Part shown: piece after piece, positions 45,723-57,659 of the stretch
Layout of the letters: the number at the start of each line of letters is the position of its first letter
How positions within the stretch are numbered: position 1 is the stretch's first letter
Assembly (NCBI GenBank): GCA_032164245.1
Contig: JAVMKO010000001.1
Coordinates: forward strand, 19,133,603 to 19,197,602
Direction of reading: 5' to 3'
Source: Sternotherus odoratus
Taxonomy: Eukaryota; Chordata; Testudines; Kinosternidae
DNA: 64,000 nt
The notes under the pieces: model-generated
Databases searched by the model: none
Seen by the model: only the letters and a program-made list of their open reading frames with translations
Told to the model about the DNA's origin: nothing
Translations under genes and position numbers: made by a program

Positions 45723-46325
45723 CAGGGCCGGCGACAGAAATTTTGGGGCCCCCTACTCTGATCATTTGCCCCCCCCCCCCAGCCCAGCCGGCACTTCCCC
45801 CCCCCCTGGCCTGGGGACCAGGGGCTGGGGAGGCTGCGGGGGGTCCAAGGAGCCTGGGTCCCAGCCGGGGCGCAGGGCATGGCTGGGCCGGTCCCGGGAG
45901 AGAGGGACACTTACCCGGCCGGGGGAGCCCGGCGCCGTCGCTGCCGCAGGGTCTCGGGCGGGGCCGATCGGAAGCTCTCCAGCCCACCCCGGGACCCCTC
46001 TGCCCCCGGCCGGCAGCGCCAGGTGCGAACTGGGCCCGGCTCCCCCTTACCTAGGGCTCCGGCTGCGGCAGGCCCGGGCCCGGCTCCGCTCACATCCTCC
46101 GCTGGGTCTGGGCGGGCTCCGATCCCCCGGCGCCCCCACTCCTGGGCCGGCCGCGGCCTCTCGGCAGCTGCTGCCTCCGAGACCCGGGCTGCGCCGGCAG
46201 GCCCGGCGACAAGGGGGGACGACTACGGGTTCAGCTGTGTAGCGTCCCCCGGATTTAAGGGGGCCCCCCTTAAGTCCGGGGCCCGGTAGAGCTCTACCCG
46301 TATTACCCCGCTGTCGCTGGCCCTG
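45723..46325. mobile_element. CpG-rich nonautonomous hAT element upstream of GNAT3
   Basis: A 603-bp element with ends cagggccggcgacag and ctgtcgctggccctg (14 of 15 bp inverted match) and a perfect 8-bp duplication aactgtta (45715-45722, 46326-46333). The interior is dense in CpG and G/C runs, and its open frames (up to 158 codons, both strands) are compositional. It ends about 510 bp before the GNAT3 start codon, so it is the nearest CpG-island-like DNA to that promoter. Confidence 0.9.
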
Positions 46326-46339
46326 AACTGTTAGGAAGG

Positions 46340-46550
46340 GATATAATAAATCCTTATGCTTAAAGTCATAACCCAGCACTGACTCATCAGGTGAGAAACT
46401 TACATTCCCTATAGACAGGTTACTCTGTAACTTCAGGTTTCTTGCACTTTCCTCTGAATCATCTGGTACCAATCATTGTTAGAGACTGGATATTGAACTA
46501 GGTGGACTGCTGCTCTGATCCAATATGGAAATTCCTATGCTCCTATATCA
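46340..46550 (+). mobile_element. CR1 LINE 3' end
   Basis: It contains 'gagactggatattgaactag', 'gtggactgctgctctgatcc' and 'aatatggaaattcctatgct', a degraded CR1 terminus. It ends about 285 bp before the GNAT3 start codon. Confidence 0.7.
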
Positions 46551-46834
46551 TGATTCTCCAGAGCTACAATAGCTGAGTAGGACATTTTAATTTTTTGACA
46601 TCATAACACAGCAAATCCATGTCCCTATGTAAATCCCTGTTCGTGCCATCTCTAAATCATGTGATGGATCAAAAGCAACTGCTTAGGCTGAAGGCAATCT
46701 CTAGATAAGAGGCTGAACAGGAATTTTAGACTTCCTTATACTATTGCTGTTGCATTGCCTGTTTCAACTAAAGCAGCTCGTCTAATTAGAAATAAACTAG
46801 CTAAGACAATACACTGACTCTGTAACATCACACC

Positions 46835-46952
46835 ATGGGTAGTGGAGTCAGCTCAGAGAGTAAGGAGTCTGCCAGAAGATCAAAGGAACTGGAAAAGAAA
46901 CTCCATGAAGATGCAGAGAGGGAAGCCAGGACAGTCAAATTGCTCTTGTTGG
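46835..46952 (+). CDS. GNAT3: GNAT3 exon 1 (gustducin alpha, residues 1-39 and part of 40)
   Basis: Gustducin alpha couples sweet, umami and bitter taste receptors to phosphodiesterase and is bound to the inner plasma membrane by lipid. The exon encodes [20 protein letters not shown], then a lysine-rich helix and RTVKLLLL, ending one base into the Gly codon that opens the P-loop. Gly2 is the N-myristoylation site and the following helix binds G-beta-gamma. The MGSG...SSESKESA start separates it from transducins (MGAGAS-type) and Gi subunits. The ATG is in a near-ideal context (caccATGG) and the donor is G|GTAAAT. The 118-bp coding length fits this gene family. No TATA box is obvious upstream. 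An old CR1 end and a hAT element lie just upstream. Confidence 0.95.
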
Positions 46953-48185
46953 GTAAATAAATAATAATAATCTATTATTCCTTCTATTAAAATATGATTT
47001 TCATACTGAAATTGAATTTCAATACAGTGATTATCCAGCTTTTACCATTTTACTTGAAAGCTTATGGAAAGTGACGAAGACAAAAAAGTTTTGTGATCTG
47101 ACAGTGATGCCTGGCACCTGCTTTATGTCATGAAGTGAATGATAGGGATAGGCAAGAGACAAACAGGTTGGAAATGAATGTGGTCTTTTTAAATGTAATC
47201 ATTTTTAGATCATTTAAGTCCCTGGAATGAAAGAATTTGAGGAACAGAAATCACTTTTAGATTAATTAGTTAGAGTAATTGCTGTTATCTTTTGTAATGG
47301 ATATTACAGAAAGTAAGAGTCAATGGTACAATAAGCACAGTCTAAATGCCCTAGCTAATGGATTGAATTAGGCAATTGATTAAACAAAAAATCGACAGGT
47401 GCAACTGCCTAATGAAAATGTAATTGTTTTAAATTTGCAAATCCGTTTCAACTTGCTGAAATTTTATACAGTAAAAACAGATGGTTTAGTGAAAATTTCT
47501 ATATGTAAAAATGCTTTTGTGTACAATCTGCTTTAGAATGTTTAGCAGATTATGTGAAATTAATGCAAATGGATTTTGCTATATACCATTTCTCCTAATA
47601 AAAACTGCACTAGGGGATGCTTGCTAACAGGCAGCATAAGCAGTGCCACAGTATTAATTCTATACATGAGAAAATTTAGAATTTTATCAGACCTCCATCA
47701 GTATGCTATGTACTTCAATAGATTTTCTTAATAGCCTTCTAGTGTGATATTTGGCATAACAATATAGATGAATTTGATCAGATGAATAGGACTCACTATA
47801 ACTATATTTACGAAATGCTTACAAAAGCTTTTACACTGTAGTTTATTCATACCAGATCCTCAGCTATTATAAATCATCACAGATCCATTTACTTCAGTTT
47901 TAAACCAGACTTCAATTTGCACCAGATGAAGATCTAGCCCTCATTATTTAAATAAATTATGGGATAAACATAACACCTTAGATATCTCAAGCAATAGTGA
48001 GAAGATATCAGTCTGGTAAATATTACTTGGTTACATCACATGAGAGATATGATGTAATTTGTAAGAGGGAAAAGTTCTAAATATATTCAGAGATGTTTAG
48101 TTGCATATCACGTTGGCAAATACTCTGTATATGAAGGTTTTCCCTGGAAAATTAAGAAATCAGTAATATTAAAGGGATATATCTT

Positions 48186-48255
48186 TGCAATCTACTGATG
48201 AAAAGTGCTACATAAGAGATAGGTATTTATTATTGTTGTTGTTGTTGTTAAAAAG
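48186..48255 (+). repeat. MIR SINE 3' fragment
   Basis: 'gcaatctactgatgaaaagt' plus 'gctacataagagataggtat' is the MIR tail, followed by a short gtt run. Confidence 0.6.
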
Positions 48256-48517
48256 CCAGAGCTGTATGTGACCATACCAAATCATGAGAAACAGTGTTCA
48301 TTGAATATTCTGAATACAGGTTAAAAAACTTTTTCAACCCTATGGTGAATATGGAGGTCATCTGTGCCACAGTAAGACAAATTACTGTCCTCTCAGAGAC
48401 AAACTAAAGTTGGTCAAAACTTGGGAAAGGAGGAATATCTAAAAAAACATTGAAATTCTATGTAGGGGCCCCGACCTGAAATTTGCAAAGTACCTTCCAC
48501 CCCACTGACATGATTGG

Positions 48518-48597
48518 AAGGTGCAGGTGTTTTGCTTCTCTTCAGAATATCTAAAAAAAAAAAAAGGTTGCAGGTGTTTTGCTTCTCTTCAGAATGG
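48518..48597. repeat. Local direct duplication (~30 bp)
   Basis: The phrase gcaggtgttttgcttctctt occurs at about 48521 and again at about 48570, with an A-run between. A small tandem-type duplication. Confidence 0.85.
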
Positions 48598-49324
48598 ACC
48601 CCAATCTTCAAAAGTGGCCACTGAATTTTGGGGTGGCTTCATTTTTGGGGTGCACAGCTTGAGAAATTAAAATGGAGGCACTCAACGTCAGAGGCCACTT
48701 TGGAAAATGATGCTTTGCAGGTCTTTGATATGAGGTTCAAAATACATACCAAGGATCATTCCTGCCAAGCTCAGTAGCAAACATTGATATTTTCAAAAGT
48801 TAACTGAATTTTCCCAAGCTTCAGAAAAGGGCTGGGTTTGATTTAAAGTATAGATACAAATTGGTATCAGTCATTTTTATTCAAATTAGCCCATTCCAGG
48901 ACAAACTAACAAATAATCTGGTGGGAAGGAGTTCTTTATGTTGTTCCTGAATAGTTATGCAGCAGTTGCCATAAAAACATCATTTTACCTATAGAAAGAT
49001 TGCAGCCTAGGTAGTTATGCAACTCTTATCATTGTGTATTGCATCTTTACCTTTCCTGGGGCCTGGAGTCTGCAGAGGTAGATGGTGTTTTTTGAGCGTA
49101 AGTGAAGCAGCATGTTGCAAAGGAGGTGCACACTGCTGTCACTCACACACACACACCACACGGGGACTTCATTTTTGCAGTCTCATTTCAGTTTTTTTCC
49201 CCTTTAATCTAAGCTAACAGTGATTGAAACTGAATGTGCTGACCTTCCTGTATGGAAAAATTTAACAGAATTTACCTCAATCTTCATCAGTTACTCAAAG
49301 TAGGAGATAACCAAAATAGTCGGA

Positions 49325-49556
49325 AGGATGCAGTATTGTCTACTGGCTAGAGCACTGGACAGGCACTGAGGGGACCTGGGGTCCATTCCCAGCTCTTCAG
49401 CTGGCCTGAGGGATACGTTTAGTCACCACTTAGTGCCTCAGTTTACCCATCTGTAAAATGGTGGTTAAGATACTGATCCCCTTTGTAAAGCACTTTGAGA
49501 TCTATGGATGAAAAGCACTAGATAATACTTAATAAATAAGCATTATTAGATTCACC
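49325..49556 (+). mobile_element. Near full-length MIR SINE
   Basis: It runs from the tRNA-like head 'gtctactggctagagcactg' through 'ggggtccattcccagctctt' (B-box area), the core 'cagtttacccatctgtaaaa', to the tail 'aagcactttgagatctatgg' and 'agcactagataatact'. This is the standard MIR order. An ancient SINE, no longer active. Confidence 0.8.
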
Positions 49557-50214
49557 TTGTAATACCTCCCACTGTACATAACTCCAGGAGTGTACATAAG
49601 TCCGGTTGTTTCATGTTACAAGCAGAGGTCTGGGAACTCCTTGCTTGTTCTTCTGACTTTATCCCAGACATAAGTGATACATATAAGATAGGGTTATCAC
49701 TAGCCCTAATCCTCAAAGTGGAACAGGAGGGAGCCAAGGCCCCCAAGTCTCTATGCCACCATTTAAGAGCTATTGTGAGTCTGGGTCCTCAGCTCAGTTG
49801 CTGCCGTTCCCTGTGGAGGAAGGGTGGAATGCAGGTACAGCTCTCTGCCCCCTGCCCCTTGAATGCTCTGGCCAGAGGATCAGGCTGAACATGAGGAAAG
49901 AAGAAAGGAAAGATTCAGGGCTCTAATACATTCTTACTATTATACTCCCTTGGGAGCAAGAGCTCTTCCTGAGGCAGTGTAGCTAAGAGTGATCCCATAC
50001 TCAAGACTGAGCCTAAAAGCTCTGTGTAGCCTATGGTTAAAGTATTCCTGAGAGATTAATTAAGAGTATAAGCAAAGGAGAAGAGATGCACCCATTGAAT
50101 TTAAATCCCAGCTCCTACTGTAATTTAACATTGCCTTTCAATCACTAACAGTGTCTTATTTTCACTAACATTGTTCAATACCCCGGGCTAGTGTTGGTAT
50201 TTTGCATGAATGTC

Positions 50215-50340
50215 ATAAGACCAGACCTGAAGAAGAGCTCAGTATAGCATGAAAGCTTGTCCAGTAAAAGATATTACCTCACCCTCCTTGCCTCTCTAAT
50301 ATCCTGCCAACACAGCTACAACAACACTGCATAGGACCTC
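50215..50340 (+). repeat. Second type of PLE 3' tail
   Basis: It contains 'gacctgaagaagagctcagt', 'gcatgaaagcttgtccagta', 'aaagatattacctcaccctc' and 'ccaacacagctacaacaaca'. It follows the same design as other PLE tails (a gaagaag..c motif, then gaaagctt) but from a different subfamily. No coding part is present. Confidence 0.6.
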
Positions 50341-51770
50341 CCTGTCACGTAGTGAAACTCTGGTAAACATTGCACAATTGGCCGGGGTTGACTGTGGTTT
50401 GCTCAGTTCCTTAAATGGGTATTGAGAAGATACTGACTGATGACCAATACCAAATTTGCAAGTTCCTGATGCAAAACCAATTGTTGACATGATCATAATT
50501 AATCACAAAGAGTGGCAGATGGCCGCACTGGCCAACTTGGCATAATCATGGTATTTTTCACCACTGCTTTCTGCCACCCGTATCATGGGTTTCAGAAGAA
50601 TGTTTTGCATATGTTTTGCGGGTTGTTGTGACTCGTTTGCTGACATTTAAATGTTGTTAACTTTAGAAAAATCTGTTTAGAAAATACTTGTTGTCAACTC
50701 ATTCCCTTCAGCGAATGAACATCCAGTTGGAATAGTGATGCCCTGATTCTCCACTGCGTGTAGCCATTTACAGCTCTGCCAAAAGAGGGGAAAGCAGAAG
50801 TATTTTGCACTCATGCTGTAACTGATAAAGAGCAGGGCAATGGAAAATCATGTTCCTTGAATTCCTGGTGATTAGCCCCCAAATTATGTCCCCATTCATA
50901 CTATTGAAACATTAGGGCCTAAGACCTAGATGTGAGAAGTAAGTTACTCATTTGAGCTGCTGGCATTGCTACTCCCCAATCTGTGCTCTGACAGCATCTC
51001 AGGGGAGTAAGTGCAGCTCGCCTTGCTTTTCAGCAGGGGGTATTATTTTGTGATTGTTAGCCATTTTGCACCTGAGTAGGAGGGCCAGGTTCAAGTAAAT
51101 AAGGCCACCCACTCCCAAATCTTGATCTCAGTTTATAACTGACTTTATGTAGGTAGACCAAGGCACCCAGGCAGAACCTCAGTGAAGTCCATGTGCTATG
51201 TGCAGATACAGAGTCCTTCCTCAACTGAGCAAGCTTGGTTGGGGTCCTACTTTCCACACACACTCACTCGACCTTCTACATGAGAGTCCAAGGCTATGGT
51301 GCATACAGAGTGGAGTTATATCTGCAACAATGGGTTTGCACCCATAATACTTCTAAGTATAGACTAAATGCAAACTTTCCATACTCCCTTCCCCACCATG
51401 CAATTTGATACAGGATCGATGGTCTTTTGTTCCCTAAGCTGAGCTCTCCTATGCTTCAGGTGCCCAGTGGATGCTGACAGAACATACGTTTGGCCCATTT
51501 TATTTTCTCTTTGTTTCCAAAATCTATATTCTTTTAATTATGTCAGTGTTCCTTTAGCTTTTACAAATGACATTTCTGTTAGGATTTCAGTGCAAAATAT
51601 GCCTTGATTTAAAAAGAAAGAGGATTCTAGGAGATAAAAATGAAGATAGTATGTGTCTCTCTCCTTCCCCAGTTTTTGTCCATGAAAAGTATGGAATTAG
51701 TGAGATAATTTTAATGTCTATTAGACTTATTCGTGTATCAGTAACATTTTTGAACATTATTTTTCTGCAG

Positions 51771-51813
51771 GTGCTGGAGAATCAGGAAAGAGCACTATTG
51801 TGAAGCAAATGAA
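51771..51813 (+). CDS. GNAT3: GNAT3 exon 2 (P-loop)
   Basis: A 43-bp exon between TTTTCTGCAG and GTAGGT. Joined in frame to exon 1 it gives GAGESGKSTIVKQMK, the complete P-loop (G1 box GAGESGKS) that binds the GTP phosphates, with the Mg-coordinating Ser intact. The 43-bp length is what one expects for exon 2 in G-alpha genes of the Gi/Gt class. It ends two bases into the Lys codon, which exon 3 completes. Confidence 0.95.
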
Positions 51814-52078
51814 GTAGGTATATGAATATTAATTTCTGTTATAAAATTTGTATATTTGTAGTATGTGGAGCAAATGTCTGAGTTAGCAGTAATTTTATTT
51901 TCAAATAAAATGCAAAAAAATGAAAATCAACTTCCAATTCCAGCATACAAAGCAAAATAGAAAATGATCGGAGATATAGAGCTGATTTTCTAATCAAATA
52001 TATTTGGTAAATCTTGCACTGATCCAATTACTACTGAAGTCATTAGATTCCAGGGGAATAGCATCAAGCATGAGTAAG

Positions 52079-52900
52079 GCTGTGTGTCTGTCATGGAGGT
52101 CACAGAAAGTGACAGATTCCGTGACTTTCTGTGACCTCTGTGATTTTTGCAGCTGCCGCTGCTAAGGCAGTCTAGGGCCACCACCTGTCCGTTCCCCACC
52201 ACCACCGCCTGCAGCAGCAGCAGTAGTTTGGAGTGGGAGGGGGCTCAGGGCTGGGGGCTGGTGTGCGGGACAGCACTTACCTCGGGGGGTGGCTCCCCGG
52301 AAGCGGACAGCATGTCTCTGCAGCTCCTAGACAGAGAACCCGGGGTTCTGCATGCTGTCCCTGCCTGCAGGCCCTGCCCCTGCAGCTCCCATGGGCTGCG
52401 GTTCCCAGCCAATGGGTGCTGTGGAGCCAGAGCTAGTGGCAGGGGCAGCGTGCGAAGCCCCCCCATGCCTTTTCTCCTCCTAGGAGATACAGAGACATGC
52501 CATCCGCTTCTGGGGAGCTGAGCAGAGCCAAGTACGGAGCCTGTCAGCCCCGCCAACCCCTTCCGCCCCCCAGCACCACCAGAAGTCCTGGGCCACATAT
52601 CACTGCCTGCCACACCCTCTTGCACCAGAGGGGGTCCCAGGCCTTGTGCCACTACCTGCCCTCCCCCCCAGCACCATCAACCTCAGTGCCCCCCTAGGCC
52701 ACCCCTCCAGCACCTGTGGTGCCTCCCCACAGGCCACTCCCCAGGACCTGCAGTTCCCCACGCCCCACCTCACCAACTTTTAGTTAGGAATATATAGTAC
52801 AAGTCATGGACAGGTCACAGGCCATGAGTTTCTGTTTACTGCCCATGACCTGCCCATGACTTTTACTAAAAATACCCATGACTACAAGGCAATACAGCTC
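52079..52900. mobile_element. Nonautonomous hAT-like element in intron 2
   Basis: About 822 bp bounded by gctgtgtgtctgtcatgg and ccatgac...aatacagc-type inverted ends, with flanks tgagtaag (52071-52078) and tgagtatt (52901-52908) agreeing at 6 of 8. A perfect 13-bp palindromic pair ggtcacagaaagt / actttctgtgacc sits just inside the left end (52099-52137), and related 'gtcatggacaggtcacaggc' phrases sit near the right end. The GC-rich centre gives false open frames of up to 135 codons. Confidence 0.55.
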
Positions 52901-55900
52901 TGAGTATTAGATCAAGGAGTATAACTGAGCTCATCAATCTTTGCTTCTCGGAGTGTCAATCACTGTTGCTCTTCACAGAATTACTCTAAGTCCTGCCTCT
53001 AGCCAACTCCCTAGTGATTGTGTCTGGCCCTTGTTCCCTGTTCAGAGTGGGAGGTGCAAGCAGACCCCTTGCAACCTTTGCACCAAGGCTAGGGACAAGT
53101 GTAGGGAATGATGTCTTCGTGCATCCCAGGATGCAAACCTCTTCCAAAGGCAAGGGAGGAAATTGGGATGATGGCCCTATCCCACTTGGACCCAGCTAGA
53201 CCGGGTGGGAAGCACAGTTGGGATCATCCAAAGGGCAATATCCCTTCACAGACTCTCACTGGGGATTTTGATTGTGCTGTTACCGCAAATAAACCTAGTG
53301 CAGTAACTGTTCACTCAACAAGGGCCTGGTCCCGCTCCCATTGGAGTCAATGACTTTATTTCCACTGATTTCAAAGGGAGTAGATTAGGCACTGAATGAG
53401 CTTCATCGTGGGCTCTTGTATGATATTTATAGCTAGGCTATTCACATTCTTTATATGTATCTAAGCAGACCAATTTTTCTAAAGATAGCTTAAGTAGTAG
53501 CTTAAAGAAGTAGCTCAGCTGTGCCAAGACAGTGGCAACATAACTCCTACTTAAATGTACAGCCCATGTCCTCCTTTACATTTACAAGCTTGTAAAATCT
53601 GCGTATTGTTTAATTTAGGCTTATTTTTCCAGGTGAATTTGTGAATTATTGCCTGAAATTGCTTTTCAGAGACATCTGACAAATACAGAGGGCGATTACA
53701 AAATTCCAGAGCCAGAACAATTGTAATTATTTGAGCATGCCACCACATTATTGCTATCAATCTGTTTTAATATAAACATTTTTAAGGCGAGCTTTTTTAA
53801 TAGAGGGGACACTTTATCTCTTATTTAAATTTTTCTGGTTATTTGACATCCTTATTGACCCATTTAAAGAGTAATTTGGACAACGTTGGCACAGGGATAA
53901 ATTCCATAATGGCAAATTTTTACTTTTTTTCCCCATTGGTTTTGCAGTTGGACAATTTTAATAACATCACCATAGCCTTCACCAAATGTTTTTGCCAACT
54001 TTTCTGCTTCACATAAGATCATGTATTTTTTATTTCCTTCATTGTAAGTCTCATCGAGCAGCACATCTGTACTCTGCAAAGTGCTTTAAAATGTACTTAA
54101 CTCCAACTGAACTTGTGCTGAAGTGTTTTGCTGAATAGGGCTAAATTTAAGCTTGTTCTGCTGAATTGGGAACTATGAGAAATCTAACAGCTAATTTACT
54201 GGATGGCTTTGGAGATAAATCTGAAAAGCTCTATGTCACTTTTAAAGCCGCATGTCTATAAGATTTAGAGCTGGTGGGAAAATGGGGGTTTCCCCTGGAA
54301 AATTATTATAATAATTGTTTTCATTTTTTTAACAATTTCTGTGGAAAAGTTTGACTTTTTGGTGAAATATCAAAACCAAAATATTTCAATATTCAACTGT
54401 TTGATTGTCAGGTGTTTGGTTTTTCAAAAAAAAAAAAAAGTCAAAAATTTCCATGGAAGCAGACAGTGTTTAAAAAAAAAACAGTATTTTGTTGAAAAAT
54501 TTCCTGTCAGAAAACAGTTATGACAGAAAAAATTTGACTAGCCCTAATGAGGCCATCCAAATACTACTAATATGATTTTTGATTAATACATTTCAATACT
54601 ATACTTTCTATTTTTCATCGTGATAGAGATATCTGTAGACCTGATCCAAATTGACTTCTGTACACTTTAGATAACATCTTCTGACACACAAAGGAAATGT
54701 ACAGTGTTTTAATAGAGAAAAAGCTAATTTTCAGTTAGGATTGAGGAAGATAATTCTTCAGCTGTTAAAACTGTTCTAATCCTTCTGAGTATTTACAAGG
54801 TGATAACACTGGTTCTAAATTTTCTCTAAAGAAGGCTACGCTTTGAGAGTGCATTTGAAAATGTCTCCTGGCTTCTTAAAAAGATATACATAAAGGGAAT
54901 AGGGGACTGCTACTGACTAACTATTCCTCGGGGTGGGTAGCATGGATGCTTCCAGAGGACGTGAATATAAATATAAAAGCCCCAAGAAAAACCAAGTATT
55001 TTTCTTTTGTAATTACAGTAGCTAGTGCTATTTTGAGGCCATCTATTTTCTTCCTTTCTTTGTTGTTCAAATGCTTTTAAGGATAATAACAACATTTAAA
55101 ATGACTGTTTGAGAATTGTAAGTGCATTTCCCTGTCTTCCCTTCAGATGTTCACAAACCCCCCACCCACCCTTCAAAACAGAGAGTAAAAATGTGTTCTT
55201 TTAATCCCACAACTCCCACCCAGGCCCTACTGCATGCGTTGCTATGCGGCATGCAGACTAAAACAGCCAACCTTAAACTTTGAATGTTCTGTAGTTTGGA
55301 GCTTCCTTATAATTCATGCCATTGTATGTACTAAAGCACTTGATTTTTATAGCTGGAGGGCTATAAAGGTCTCGTCACAAGGTCCAAAATATCTTGAAAA
55401 CATATTGGAAATAGGGTTTTTTTTTTACTGGAACAAATAGCATATATAGAAAGTGTGAAGGGATGGTACCGTGTGAAGGTTTTTTGATACTCATTTGGTT
55501 GACTTTCTTATGACCTGGTTTGCCACTCATGACCAACATGGACATTCCACTCTCACCCCAATAAGTACTCCATGTGACTCCATACCACCGTGTATCCTCT
55601 ACATGCCTCATATGTTACATACAGTTGGTATTCATTTTTTCTTTCGTTTTAAACATTTCTAAAGGTTCTAGAGGTGTTTTTCATTCTGGGGCCAAGCCCA
55701 CTGAAATCAGTGGGAGTCTCTGAAGCCTTCCACTGTCTTTGATGGGCTTTGGATTATATATATTCATTTTGAGAATGCCACTCAAATCACTAGGCACTTA
55801 TAAAATGGAAGGTAAGCTTTAAGCTATTTTGGAACTGTTTTAGAAAGGGGTTTTTGGTACCTAACTATGCAAAGTTGTATCTTTGTCTTTTCTTGTGTGA

Positions 55901-56299
55901 TTCAGGTCAGAGATATGATAGGATTCATAGACATTCCATTCCAGTCCACTCTCATTCTCACCTAGGCCTTGTCTACACTATGCAGTTTTGTCCATACAAA
56001 TTTGCCAATGATCGAAACCCGGTATAATTATGTCACTTGGGCATGTTCACGCAATACTCCTTCTGTTGGCAGAGCACAGCCACAGAAGGTGTTCTAGCAT
56101 CGACAATGAGATGCTATCTCACTGTGCTATCTCACTTCCCACCTTCTGCAGCTAGGAGGTATGGGAAGGCAGAATGGATCCCAGTGCATCATGGGCGTGG
56201 CTCAACGTCCCATGATGCAGTATTTTCCATCCCACCATTCCATGGGCTTCTGACTGCATTTTGCAGCATTTTTCAACAGCCCATGTTTACTGTGCGCCC

Positions 56300-57645
56300 A
56301 CTATCTGTGTCTGAAAGGATGGATCCTGCACTGCTCTTTACTGTTGTGGTCACTGTTATGAACATATCACAGATGGTCATGCAGTATATCATGAACTCCC
56401 CATCTGAGCAGGAATCAGAGTTGCCTGACCTGCTCTGTGCCATGGAAAGAAACAACACCAGATTCCTTTTGGCATACATGGAGCAGCTGCACACAGTGGT
56501 CCACCGCTTTTGGGCTAGGGTGGAACACTGAGTGGTGGAACACTGAGTGGTGGAATCACATTGTTATGCAGGTCTGGGATGATACGCAGTTGCTGCAGAC
56601 CTTTTAGATGTGGAAAGCCACCTTTCTGGAACTGTGTGTGGAGCTTGCACCGTGGTGAAAGGACACCAAAATGAGAGCTGCCCTCTCAGTAGAGAAGCAT
56701 GTGGCAATTGCTGTGTGGTGACTCAGTTACAAATCAGGTTGGAGTTGGGAAGTCCACCATTGGGGCTGTGTTAATGCCAGTCCAGAGGGCCATTAATTGC
56801 AGCCTTCTACGAAGGCCATGTAAATGAACTTTCCAGCAATGGGATTCCCTAACTCCGGTGGAGTGATAGATGGGGCATTGTGCACGAACTTTCCAGCAAT
56901 GGGATTCCCTAACTCCGGTGGAGTGATAGATGGGGCATTGTGCACGAACTTTCCAGCAATGGGATTCCCTAACTCCGGTGGAGTGATAGATGGGGCATTG
57001 TGCACTATGCATACCTATCACAATTTTGCCCCCGACCATCTTACAATCGAGTACAACAATAGAAAAGGGTATTTTTCTGTGGTATCTCAGGTGCTTGTGG
57101 ATCACCATGGGCATTTTACTAACATCAGTGTGGGATGATCTAGGAAGGTGCATGGAGAATGCATCTTCAGGAACACTGGCCTGTACAGAAAGCTACATGC
57201 AGGGACTTTTTTTCTAAAACAGAAGATTCCAATGGGAGATGCTGAAATGTCCATATTGATCCTGGGAGACCCAGCCTACCCCTTACTCCCATGACTCATG
57301 AAGCCTTACCTGGGAAACCTGGACAGCAGCAAGAAGCACTTCAACAATAAGCTGAGCAGGTGCAGAATGGTCGTAGAATGTGCGTTTGGCAGATTAAAAG
57401 CATGCTGGCACTGCCTTTATGGCAGGTTAGAACTAAATGAGGAAAATATTGCCATGGTCATAGAAGCCTGCTGTACACTCCATAATATTTGTGATACTAA
57501 GGGTGAAACGTTTCCCCTGGGGTGGAGTATGGAGGTGGATCACCTGGCATCTGATTTTGAGCAGCCAGATACCAGGGCTATTAGAGGAACACAACCGGGG
57601 GTGGGCGGGTGGGAGGGCAGGAGGGCATTCAAATCAGGGAGGCTT
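56300..57645 (+). pseudogene. Harbinger DDE transposase pseudogene (HARBI1-like)
   Basis: The N-terminal part (56037-56531 frame) has MDPALLFTVVVTVMNISQMV and a TVVHRFWAR segment, as in Harbinger transposases. After a frameshift, one frame contains all three catalytic motifs: FPNSGGVIDG (first Asp), LGDPAYPLLP (second Asp, codon 57268-57270) and VVECAFGRLK (Glu, 57376-57378), followed by ACCTLHNICDTKGE. Stops (for example at 57136 and 57295 region) and frameshifts inactivate it. The first-Asp segment is triplicated in frame (56826-57005). It would have cut and joined transposon ends in the nucleus; here it is a relic within a host intron. Confidence 0.8.
56826..57005 (+). repeat. Perfect 60-bp x3 tandem repeat in the transposase pseudogene
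   Basis: Three copies of a 60-bp unit starting gaactttccagcaatgggat and ending ggggcattgtgcac lie back to back with no difference seen. Because 60 is divisible by 3, the frame continues and the protein repeats a 20-residue segment (NFPAMGFPNSGGVIDGALCT) three times. The segment carries the first catalytic Asp. Confidence 0.95.
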
Positions 57646-57659
57646 TGAGGCAACAATTT

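Larger units (their letters stand above)
46953..51770 (+). other. GNAT3 intron 1
   Basis: A 4.8-kb phase-1 intron, GTAAAT to TTTTCTGCAG. It holds MIR copies (48186-48255 and 49325-49556), a direct duplication (48518-48597), a PLE tail (50215-50340) and otherwise AT-rich unique-looking DNA. No additional exon was recognised. Confidence 0.85.

Noticed and set aside
45592..46472. Several overlapping open frames of 130-158 codons on both strands
   Set aside because: All fall in the CpG-rich hAT element bounded by perfect 8-bp duplications. Stops are rare simply because the DNA is GC-rich.
56826..57005. CRISPR-like array (regular 60-bp repeats)
   Set aside because: The repeats are contiguous with no spacers and lie in a eukaryotic transposase pseudogene.
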